Source: Epichloe hybrida
Taxonomy: Eukaryota; Ascomycota; Sordariomycetes; Hypocreales; Clavicipitaceae
Length of the DNA: 64,000 nucleotides
Assembly: GCA_019022495.1 (NCBI GenBank)
Contig: JAFEKR010000003.1
Coordinates: forward strand, 2,232,001-2,296,000
Direction of reading: 5' to 3'
The translations under genes were made by a program, and so were the position numbers. Positions 11,574 through 20,712 of this stretch are shown here, piece by piece (position 1 is the first letter of the stretch; each line of letters begins with the position of its first letter). Below the pieces are notes generated by a model, which was given only the letters and a program-made list of their open reading frames with translations, was not told where the DNA came from and searched no databases.

Positions 11574-14178
11574 ATGGCAAGACTCGCCCAATTCGTGGCA
11601 GCTACTGTCCTGGCTGCCACGGCCGCAACGGCCACGGGCGACGCATCCGTGCTGATGAGCGAGATCGGACGCCAGAACAACCAAAGCTTGCTATGGGGTC
11701 CGTACAAGCCCAACCTGTACTTTGGCGTGCGGCCACGAGTGCCAAAGAGTTTGTGGACGGGATTGATGTGGGGGAGAATCGAGGATTTCAAAGACGTCAA
11801 AGACGGTATGGTGACGACCACGATGAGCTTGACTTGAGATCAAGTCCTTTCTGATACCGACGATAGGCCTGCGATACACGTGCGAGCAAGGCGAAGACAT
11901 ACACGGGTACGGATGGGATGAATACGACGCACGAACCGGTGGTGTGCAGACGATCCACGATGAAGGCAACAAGATTGATATCACGACCTCCTTTGTAAAA
12001 ATTCCCGGTGGAACCCACGGCGGCAGCTGGGCAGTCCGCATCAACGGCAAGCTGCACGAAAATGCACCAGAGAACAGCAAGACGGTCGTGTATTACTATA
12101 TTGCGCAGGAGGATGCGGGTGATCTCGAGGTTCACGGCGAGGGCAGCGAGGTCGGTTTCAAGGGCGACGTCACTTTCACTGGAAAGTCGGAGTCACTGGG
12201 AGACTACAAACTGGTGTTCACCGAGGGCAAGGGCAAGTACCCTACGAGCAGCCATGATATTGGCGAGAGGCGGCCCGGGGACGTGACGCTGGTGAGCAGT
12301 GCGGACTTTGAGGAAGACGTCATCTGGCAGGCAAAAGCGTTGCTCTTCCAGCAGCTCCAGACTGCTGCGGTGGCTGTGCAGGACGAGTATGGGCTGGACA
12401 ATGCTCCGCCTGCGTGGCAAGTGTATCGTATCCCGCACAAGCCTGGAAAAGGAAACTCTCAGATCGTGCAGAGGACGTACGAGGGCTCTTTCGAGTTTGA
12501 TGTGATATTCTCGTCGGGATCCGCCGGCGTGGAGTTGACCAGCAAGGATGTGACCAAGGCGATTGAATCGACAAGCGCTTCTTTTTCCGAACGCTTCTCC
12601 TCCATATTTGACCTCAAGGCGCCGTTCCAGGCGGAAAAGTATCAAAAGTTTGGGAAAAGCATGTTCTCGAATCTGCTGGGCGGTGTGGGATACTTTTACG
12701 GACAGCAAATGATTGACCGATCGTATGCGTCGGAATACGACGAGGAAAACGAGGGCTTCTGGGAGGAGGCGGCGGCGGCGAGGGAGCTCAAGCAGCAGAA
12801 GCTCGAGGGTCCGTATGAGCTCTTTACCAGTGTTCCGTCCCGGCCATTCTTCCCCCGCGGCTTCCTCTGGGATGAGGGTTTCCACTTGGCTCCCATCGCC
12901 GACTGGGACATGGACCTGACGCTTCAGATCGTCAAGAGCTGGTACAACACGATGGACGACGACGGCTGGATCCCCCGAGAGCAGATCCTGGGGCCCGAGG
13001 CTCGCACCAAGGTGCCCGAGGAGTTCCAAGTGCAGTACCCGCATTATGCCAACCCTCCCACGCTATTCCTCGTCATCGAAGACTTCATGGAGAGACTGCG
13101 CAAAACCAATGGCACCCAGCCTTTGGGCAGGGAGAGTCTGGCCAAGGGCCATGGCACACAACTGTACACGGCGCACCTGGACAACTATGAGCTCGGAGAG
13201 GACTTTCTCCGAAAACTGTATCCCCTTTTGCGCCGACAATACGACTGGTTCCGTAAGACGCAGCGCGGAGATATCAAAGGCTACGACCGAGAGGCGTACT
13301 CCACCAGGGAGGGCTACCGGTGGCGAGGACGAACCGAGACGCATGTGCTCACGAGCGGTCTCGATGACTACCCGCGGCCACAGCCCCCGCATCCCGGCGA
13401 GTTGCACGTCGATCTCATGGCCTGGGTCGGATTGATGACAAAGTCTTTGAGGAACATTGCCGACGCCCTCGGGCTGCAGGAAGATGCCACCGAGCTGAGC
13501 AAGAACCTGGAGGCCATTGAGCACAACCTCAACGACCTCCACTGGTCCGAAAAGGACGGCTGCTACTGTGACGCCACTGTCGATGCTTTTGAAGAGCACC
13601 AGCTCGTCTGCCACAAGGGCTACGTGTCGCTGTTTCCATTCCTCGTCGGACTGCTTAAACCAAATGATGGCAAGCTAGGCAAGACGCTCGATCTCATTGC
13701 CGACGAGGAACACCTCTGGAGCGCCCACGGGATCCGCAGTCTCAGCAAGCAGGATGAGTTTTACGGAACGGGCGAGAACTACTGGCGCAGTCCGATTTGG
13801 ATGCCCATGAACTACATGGTTGTTAAACAACTGCAGGTAAGATGTTTCCCCCCTTTCCCCCTAGAGCATGATCTCCAGACTGGTGATTTTGGGGAAGAAT
13901 GTGTGTTAGATTACCACTGACTCTTTTTCCCTTGTCAACTAGACGCTGGCCAAGCAAGAAGGGCCGTATCGAAACAAGGCGCGCGACATGTACACGCGCC
14001 TGCGGCAGAATCTTGTCGACACGGTGTACAATGGGAGGAGACGGGATTCGCTTGGGAGCAGTACAATCCTGAGACGGGGGCTGGGCAGCGCACGCAGCAT
14101 TTCACGGGGTGGACGAGCTTGATTGTCAAGATTATGGCCATGGATGATGTATCCGGACATGCGAGGGATGAGCTGTAG
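11574..14178 (+). CDS. CWH41: Mannosyl-oligosaccharide glucosidase (ER glucosidase I, GH63), with a frame break near the 3' end
   Basis: Glucosidase I removes the terminal alpha-1,2-glucose from the N-glycan precursor in the ER lumen, the first trimming step. Exons are 11574-11805, 11867-13836 and from 13943; introns are 61 and 106 nt with GTATGG/GTAAGA donors and TAG acceptors. The N-terminus MARLAQFVAATVLAATAATA is a signal peptide or signal anchor. Family landmarks include WGPYKPNLYFGVRPR, GLRYTCEQ, SRPFFPRGFLWDEGFH and ENYWRSPIWMPMNYMV. In the last exon the frame runs through DTVYNGRR and stops at 14122. The expected sequence GFAWEQYNPETG...HFTGWTSLIVKIM is intact but in another frame from about 14034 to the TAG at 14178. 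One base appears to be missing near 14029-14034. As written, the conserved WEQYN segment, which should carry the catalytic base, is lost. Confidence 0.9.
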
Positions 14179-15550
14179 TTGTTGTAGCGTTGTCATGTCA
14201 TGGAAGGGGATGTGATGAAATAGAAGGCGGGTCGGGTCGTCCTTTGATGTCCCTGCTTTTCAATGCACACAATGGCTTGTCTTGTGGATGACGCGGGCGC
14301 GGGAATCCACCACCAAGTGCACCAAGTGCTGACATGAGACGGCCAGCCAGGCACCGATGTTGAGTCCTTGTTGATTTCAAAGCCGGGCGACGTCTGGTGC
14401 GCGGGTGTGCGGCAAGCGGCAACGCCGAGGTCATGACGGACACATTGACTCACTTCCATTGATTGCAAATGACACGACAAGGCCTGAGTCGTCGCATCGC
14501 AGTCAGTGCCGGGCAAAAAAAAGTGGCTGTCGGCGCGCTTGTTGCATCTGCACCTGCACCTGCACCTGCATGTGGCACGAGCAGTCTCAATCGCCGCCCC
14601 GTCTCCAAGTCTGCCATGTCATGCCACGGCGCGGCGCGGCGCGGCAGCAGGCGTCGTTCGTCCCTGACCAAATTCACCGCGTCATGTCATCAATTCAAGT
14701 AGGCCGGGCTTATCGGGCTTTGTCGGGCTTGTCGGCCCCGGGCGGCCAACTCCATTCGAGCGAGCCCAGGGGAGGTTTTCTATTTTTGTAAGATGAAGTC
14801 GCCCGAGTTGATGCCTTGTCTTGGCCTTTTTGCCTTGGGCTTTTTGCCTGGGGGGTTGGGGGGGCGCAAGGCTTGCCGGCATCGCCTTTGCATCGCCACG
14901 GGGCCCAGAGCACATCAAGTCAAGAAGACGTCTGGACGAGAGAAGATCTATTTTCAGTCGAATATTTCATTCCTTGTCATCATCATGCATCTTGCTGAAT
15001 CGATCGTTGGCTCTATTGCAGTGCGTTTCAGGTATTTTCATTCCCAGCTGATTTTTCGGAATTACCTAAAACCCACTGCACATGGACAATGGACATGGAC
15101 ATGTAGATGAGATGGATGGGCTTGTTGATACACGGTCCTTGGCCGTTACAAGGCCGGCTGATTGGATGGCGGTGCCTGGCTCCCTGGAATAGACGAAAAA
15201 GGGCTGAGCGAGAAGCAGGCAAGGCATTCGGACATTCGCGTGAGATAAGCAAAGGCACCAACGCGAGGTCGTTGGTGATGAAGTTGTGGGCCAGGGGCTC
15301 AGGGGCTCAGGGTTTGACCGACCTTGGGGGCCGGGAAGGGGAAAGAATCGCTCAGCCCTACGGGGTGACTAACTGCCGTAAGAATTGAATCAATCCATGA
15401 ACCCACGAGTCCATGACGATGATATGTTGTTGTTGTTGTTGTTTGTCTGGGGGGGGGCGCGGGTTCGTCAGAGGAGCGACAAAAGGCCGCCGCCAGTCCC
15501 ATGCTCGTGGGGGCCAACTCGGAAAGGCCTTCGAAGGAGAGAGAAGTTCT

Positions 15551-15576
15551 GCCTGCCTGCCTGCCTGCCTGCCTGC
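15551..15576. repeat. CTGC tetranucleotide microsatellite
   Basis: Six to seven perfect copies of a 4-base unit occur in a row, about 280 bp upstream of the 15856 start codon. It is likely variable in copy number between strains. Confidence 0.85.
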
Positions 15577-15657
15577 TCGTCTATGACGGTGGCCAAGTTG
15601 TAAGACGAGGCGAGAATGAGATGATGGCAAAGACGATACAGCACGGTACTAAACGAA

Positions 15658-15665
15658 TATATAAG
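15658..15665 (+). promoter_or_regulatory. Possible TATA box for the 15856 micro-gene
   Basis: The sequence TATATAAG lies 190 bp upstream of the start codon at 15856. It is followed by a C/A/T-rich leader (CATCTCAAA just before the ATG) of the kind seen in strongly expressed fungal genes. Position and sequence fit a TATA box, but this is inference only. Confidence 0.4.
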
Positions 15666-15855
15666 TCGACATGGACTCGTCCGGTGATAACAAGAAACAA
15701 GCTTCATCTGCATTCTACGCAACTCACCACTTTGCAATCCATTGACGAGCACCACAAGTACACATCACGTCGCATCTACAAACTTCCAACTGCCCGATAC
15801 CTCAGATTTCCACTCCCAACTTTGTTCAAACACCTTCTTCAAAGCTCATCTCAAA

Positions 15856-15969
15856 ATGGCCTCCTCCACCCTCAACGCCCAGCTCGTCAACGCCGGCCGC
15901 TCAGGCTACAACGTCGTCAGCGGCGCGCCAGGCACGCAGCCCCCCCCCAACAACGACGACTCTCGCTAG
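15856..15969 (+). CDS. Putative 37-aa conserved-looking micro-protein
   Basis: The frame ATGGCCTCCTCCACCCTC... encodes 37 residues, beginning MASSTLNAQLVNAGRSG and ending TQPPPNNDDSR before TAG. Coding is supported by the start context (TCAAAATGGCC), C-ending codons throughout, a TATA-like box upstream and a CT/CA-rich leader typical of highly expressed fungal genes. The composition is soluble and polar, with no signal peptide or membrane segment; a short helix (residues 4-14) precedes a Gly/Pro/Asn-rich tail. I do not recognise a family. It stands alone between glucosidase I and MSS1, with 459 bp before the next gene. It could instead be a leader exon of a longer transcript; a good donor is not obvious. 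Confidence 0.55.
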   Translation: MASSTLNAQLVNAGRSGYNVVSGAPGTQPPPNNDDSR

Positions 15970-16428
15970 ACACGCCGTCTCATTAGCATCAATGAGACTC
16001 GCGAAATCATTGTACATCACGGGAATACAAGGTTTTTCCTTTGTCGAAGCATGCCCCCCTCCTCCCGGCGCTATAGAGGCCGGGCTGATCACGATTAGCA
16101 ACAACTTTTTTTTTCTCTTTTGTCGAGCACGCCTCTGGCCGAAAGATTTGGCGTTGCTGCATGTCAAATACACTGGAATTACACAAACCATAGATAGAAC
16201 AAAGTCGACAAGAGCGCATCGGAGACTTGGAAATAGACGCTGAGACGGGGGATAGAATAACTGCATTTGGACTAGATATGGACTTCGAAGTCGGGTCGTG
16301 AACTGGTGGTTTTGAATTGTTTTTAAATAGAATAGAGCCTGTGCTGGACGCAGAATATACACATCCCCATCTCCCTACAATATTGCCGCAACGAAGCCGC
16401 TTGCTCGGTGTTACTGTGTACTCATAAA
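15970..16428. other. Intergenic, convergent 3' regions
   Basis: This 459-bp stretch holds the 3' regions of the micro-gene and of MSS1. T-runs and AT-rich patches (near 16105-16120 and 16315-16330) may act in polyadenylation. No gene is seen. Confidence 0.5.
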
Positions 16429-18234
16429 TCATTTGCCCACACAAAATCTACAATGTTAGCTACACAACTGTATCAGAAATCATGCAAGATTAGACTTACT
16501 TTTCAAACACGACCCCCAGCACATCCTCCACATCACCCGCCTCGCCTTTTCCCGTAATACGCGCCAGACAATCCGCCGCGTACCGCAGATACTCTGCCGC
16601 CAGCACGATGTCGGCATCGACCCCCTCGTCCTCTGGCCGCGCCTCGTCCATGAATTCCTCCAGATGGCCCCGGCACTTGGCGAGCAGCTGGCGTTGCCGC
16701 TCCGTCACGCCCAGCAGGTCCCGCATTTCAGGGGGCATGTCGGTCATTTCGGAAAACGATGCCGTCAAGGCCTGGATGACGTCCTGGATGCCGCTGTCTC
16801 GTGTGGTGACGTCGTCTTTGCACGAAATGCAGATGGGCTTGCTTGCGAATGAGGCATGCGGTTGGCTAACGGACCGGCGAAACTGGGCGAGCAGGTCGCG
16901 CAACGTATCTTCATCAACGGCATCTCGCTTGTTCACCACCAAGATAGCCCCGAGAGCACCCGCAGCGAGATCGAGCGTCTCCTTGTCGAAACGGATATAT
17001 GGTTTCGCACCACCCGCACCGCCCGCACCATCCCTCTCCACAGAGGCCAGCACCACGATGAGATCCGACTCGAGCGCCTTCTTCCTCGCTCGTCGAATCC
17101 CCTCTTCCTCCACAGCGCCAATGTCGACATGGCCGTCGCCACGGGATCGGAACCCGGCCGTGTCCGCAAAAGAGCACAGATACCCTCGAATATCAAGACT
17201 TGCCTCGACAACGTCTCTCGTCGTGCCGGCTTCTCCAGACACGATCGACGCCTCTCTGCCGACGATGATGTTCATCAGTGAGCTCTTGCCTACGTTGGGC
17301 GGACCAACCAGCGCGATGCGGACTCCCTTTCGCAGCAGCTCACTCCTTTGTCCGCCAATTTCATGGAGATGAATCCCGTCCAAGATCCTGCTGACCTGTC
17401 CAGCCACATTGTCCAACAGCTCTGATTGCGACTCGTCAAAGTGCTGATCTTCCGAAAAGTCAATGAGGGCTTCGATCTCACCCCGTGCTTGGAGCAGCTG
17501 CTCTCTCCAACCCTCGTACGTTCGTCCCAGAGCGCCCGAGTTGCCGCGCACAGCTGCCCGACGTTGCTGCTCCGTCTCTGCGTCGAGCGTGTCGCCCAGT
17601 GACTCGATCTGCGCCAGGTCAAGACGGCCATTGATGAAGGCGCGCTTGGTGAACTCGCCGGGCTCGGCGTAGCGCGGGGGTGAAGTGGTTGGGCATTGTG
17701 GTATGGCGGAGAGGACCGCTTTCACCGTGGCTGGCCCGCCATGCACATGCAGCTCGAGGACGTCCTCGCCAGTGACTGTCTTGGGACTGGGGAAGTAGAG
17801 GAGGAGGGCCTCGGAGTCTAACACGCTGGGATGAGCGCTGGAGTTTGGGTGGAAAATAGTGTGGATGGTGGCCCGTCTCGGCTTCGGAGGCTGGGTGTCG
17901 GGACATAGAGCTCGGTAGATCTGTGTCTGATTAGCCGCGGGTCCATTTGACACGACGGCGTGCGTACCTGAAGACACGATGGACCAGATATTCGTATCAC
18001 GGCGATGCCGGCTCGCCCCTGGGCTGTGGAAAGAGCATAGATGGTATCTCCGATTGCGGGAAAGCCGCGAGCGCGAGGGTCGTCGTCTTGTCTAGGGGCG
18101 AGGGCGAAACTGAGGGGTTTGGCATGCTGCAGTCGCCGCCGCACCCTGTGCACCCGCTCATGCCATGGAGAAGCGCGGCTCACTGCAAATGGACTAAATC
18201 GTGTGCCTCTGAAAAAAAGGCCGCGTTTGATCAT
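16429..18234 (-). CDS. MSS1: Mitochondrial tRNA modification GTPase (MnmE/TrmE; yeast Mss1)
   Basis: MSS1 with its FAD partner Mto1 modifies the wobble uridine of mitochondrial tRNAs. Three exons on the minus strand are 18234-17968, 17920-16500 and 16447-16429, giving 568 residues. The N-terminus is Arg/Ser/Phe-rich, a plausible mitochondrial presequence. The TrmE N-domain follows (GDTIYALSTAQGRAGIAVIRISGP; VTGEDVLELHVHGG). The G domain has P-loop GPPNVGKSSLMN, GTTRDVVE, DTAGFR and NKRD. Introns are 47 nt and 52 nt. The last intron (donor GTAAGT, branch GCTAAC, acceptor TTGTAG) overlaps an apparent stop: read unspliced, the protein ends FEK; spliced, the 19-nt last exon adds FCVGK, the invariant C-terminal motif whose Cys is needed for catalysis in bacterial MnmE. 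It is divergent from the proteasome alpha-6 gene, with 336 bp between them. Confidence 0.95.
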
Positions 18235-18570
18235 CGGCGTTGCTCAATTGGCTGGCGTAGATGAGATGGTCTGGCATCATGGGAAAGCTACATACATTTG
18301 GAGATTCTGCCAAAAGCGCAGGCGGTGAGGCGAGGCATCCACGGCATCCACTCATCCTGACCTAACACACCCCCCCCTCCCCCGGCCCCCCAGCCATGAC
18401 AGCTTGCGCGACGACGACGACGACGACGAAGCTAAGGGCTGCCTTAAAACCCGATCATTTATTCAAGCTTGCTTCCTCTCCGATCAGTTGGCATACCACC
18501 ACCGCACCCCCAACATCGTCCGTCCTCCAACGACAAGCCCCCGACCGAGCCCCCCCTTAGCTACCTCATC
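18235..18570. promoter_or_regulatory. Bidirectional promoter region, MSS1 / proteasome alpha-6
   Basis: The 336 bp between two divergent start codons must serve both genes. It contains a C-run (18368-18376), an imperfect ACG-type trinucleotide patch (about 18408-18430) and a CAACATCGTCC-type C/A-rich leader before the alpha-6 ATG. Confidence 0.5.
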
Positions 18571-19561
18571 ATGTTCAGAAACAATTACGACAATGATTCC
18601 GTCACATTGTACGCGCCGATTCCAGCAAACTCCCTCTCCATCTTCCCCAGAGCTTCGACCCAACCCATGAGTAGAGAGCTCCCTCGCCGAGCGGGAATTG
18701 CATGCTAACGCCATCAATCAGCTCGCCACAAGGCAGGATCTTCCAGATCGAATACGCCGCCGAGGCAGTGAAGCAAGGTTCCGTTGTCGTCGGCATCGTC
18801 AGCAAAACGCACGCTGTCCTCTGTGCCGTCAAGGCAAGTAGTCTTCCCTCTCATCACCACGGACTCTCCGCCACTTGACGCACAATCAGCTGCCTAACCG
18901 AGCGTGTTTATAGAGAAACGCCGAAGAATTATCATCCTACCAAAGGAAGCTATTCTCCGTCGACGAACATGCCGGCATCGCCATTGCCGGCCTCACATCA
19001 GATGCCCGCGTTCTCTCCAACTTTATGAAGCAGCAGTGTCTCGGTCACCGCCTCACCTACGGCCGCGCCATCCCTGTCCGCTCCCTCGTCGACATGATTG
19101 GTGACAAGGCCCAGACCAACACGCAGGTATACGGAAAGCGACCGTACGGTGTTGGCCTGCTGGTTGCAGGTGTGGACGAGAAGGGCCCTCACTTGTTCGA
19201 GTTCCAACCCTCCGGTATGACGGAAGAGATGGTGGCGTTTGCCATCGGGGCCCGAAGCCAAATGGCCAGAACGTATCTTGAGCGCAACGTGGATGCTTTT
19301 GCCGACTGCTCGCGGGAGGAGTTGGTCCAGCATGGCCTGAAGGCTCTGAGAGAGAGCCTGGTACAGGACAAGGAGCTGACTGTTGAAAACACGTCGGTTG
19401 GTCTGGTCGGTGTGCAGGGCGAGGGAAAGAAGGACATCGAGCCGTTCAAGCTGTATGAGGAGTTTGAGGTCAAGCAGTGGATTGATAGCGTGAGCGAGAG
19501 CTCAGGAGGTGGTGAGGGCGAGGGCGAGGGTGATGGCCAGAGTATGGAGGTCGACAGCTAA
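18571..19561 (+). CDS. PRE5: 20S proteasome subunit alpha-6 (yeast Pre5; PSMA1 type)
   Basis: This is a structural, non-catalytic subunit of the outer alpha ring of the 20S proteasome. Exons are 18571-18608, 18722-18833 and 18914-19561, giving 265 residues. Joined, the N-terminus reads [20 protein letters not shown], with the alpha-type signature ([14 protein letters not shown]), then [19 protein letters not shown] and [11 protein letters not shown]. This is the alpha-6 and not another alpha paralogue. Intron 1 is 113 nt (GTACGC, GCTAAC, ATCAG). Intron 2 is 80 nt and has a GC donor (AAG|GCAAGT) with a TATAG acceptor; no GT donor nearby gives the conserved VKRN join. The C-terminus is an acidic Glu/Gly/Ser tail. 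The start is fixed by family conservation. Confidence 0.95.
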
Positions 19562-19903
19562 ATGAAATAGGGGCAGGGGGCAAGAAGGACAGGAGAGCTG
19601 GATCATGTATGATAACAGAGCTGACCGCTGCTAGAAGCGGCACATTGCGGTCTCGACACGAATGACCAACAAGAGTTACAGAGACGGCCCTCGCCAGGAA
19701 CGCTTGACAAAAATGAGTGGATGGTGATTAAATTAATATGCTTGTACACGCAGGTGATGTCTATTTGTGTGCGAGCGACATCTCTAGTTTCTTCGTGCCG
19801 CCCATACAAAGCGCACGCTGGCGTGAACGAGGGTCACATCGCATCAAGAATCAGCCTCGAGCATGTATGCATTTCCAACATGAACTTTGCTCGTCATCGC
19901 TCT
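19562..19903. other. Convergent 3' region
   Basis: These 342 bp hold the 3' UTRs of alpha-6 and the LOG-like gene. I see no gene and no RNA structure worth calling. Confidence 0.5.
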
Positions 19904-20712
19904 CTATTGATTTCCCCACCGGAGCTTGAATGTAGCCTCGGAGACTTTGTAGTCCCGCAATGCCCTGACGGCGCCCTCTGCGTCGGTTGCTGATACTGCA
20001 ATGTTTTCATTGCCGGGCTTCACGAAGCCTTGCTCGGAAGCCTTGTTCACCCACTGGAGGATGCCGTCCCAGTATCCTTCAATGTTGAGCAAGCAGATGC
20101 CCTTGTTGTGGATGCCCAGCTGGTTCCAGGTGATGACTTCGAAAACTTCCTCCATGGTGCCGTAGCCGCCGCTCAAGCCAATGAAGCCGCTTCCGGGCCC
20201 GCCGTTGAAGACATCCTCGGCCATCAACTTCTTGCGGGTGTGCATGTCCTTGACGACTGTGGTGCGGCCAAACATGGACTCGGTGGGCACGACTTGGTTG
20301 TTTTGGTTGACGGTTTGATAGGTTTTGTCTCGCTCATATCTCACCAAGGCTTCGGGGATGATGCCATGAACGGAATCAGGGCCGTTGATGGAGCAAATGG
20401 TCTTTGCGACCTCGCCCATGAGGCCGACGGTGCCACCCCCGTAGACTGAGTGTGGGTGTGGTTGCGTTAGTTTTTCGAATCAACAAACAATTCTTCAGTG
20501 CACGGGCAAAACCTACCCAAGTCAATGTTGTTCTCGGCCATGACTCTGCCCAGCTGCCGCGCTGCCTCCATGTGCGCGGGACTTGCTCCACCGCTGGAGC
20601 CGCAAAAGACGCAGATTTTAGCCCGGGGCGCATTGTCACTGATGTTGGTGTTGGTGTTGGTTCCATTGGTGTTGACGCCGTTCTGGCCCGCGATGGCTGT
20701 GTTGGAAGACAT
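19904..20712 (-). CDS. LOG-family protein (cytokinin riboside 5'-monophosphate phosphoribohydrolase-like)
   Basis: LOG enzymes hydrolyse the ribose-phosphate from nucleoside monophosphates, releasing free bases such as cytokinins; the family was long mislabelled lysine decarboxylase. Exons are 20712-20517 and 20445-19904 (71-nt intron, GTAGGT...CTCAG), giving 245 residues. After an Asn/Thr-rich leader of ~30 residues, the Rossmann core has ICVFCGSSGGASPAH, VYGGGTVGLMG and HTRKKLM. The signature loop is SGGYGTMEEV; plant and bacterial LOGs usually have PGGxGTxxE, so the first Pro is Ser here, while the catalytic Glu and Thr positions are kept. Substrate in the fungus is unknown; purine nucleotide clearance is as likely as cytokinin production. 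No P450 or isopentenyl transferase neighbour is present to suggest a cytokinin cluster. Confidence 0.88.

Larger units (their letters stand above)
14179..15855. other. Intergenic region with several short simple repeats
   Basis: No gene is supported in this 1.7-kb stretch; frames on both strands are short, G/C-skewed and motif-free. It holds a hexanucleotide tract (CACCTG-type, about 14544-14572), GGCGC-rich repeats near 14627-14645, a GTT run near 15428-15441, a G-run and a CTGC tetranucleotide tract (15551-15576). The right end is the upstream region of the micro-gene at 15856. Confidence 0.5.

Noticed and set aside
12193..13044. 283-codon antisense frame in glucosidase I
   Set aside because: It lies opposite conserved GH63 sequence and has no motif of its own.
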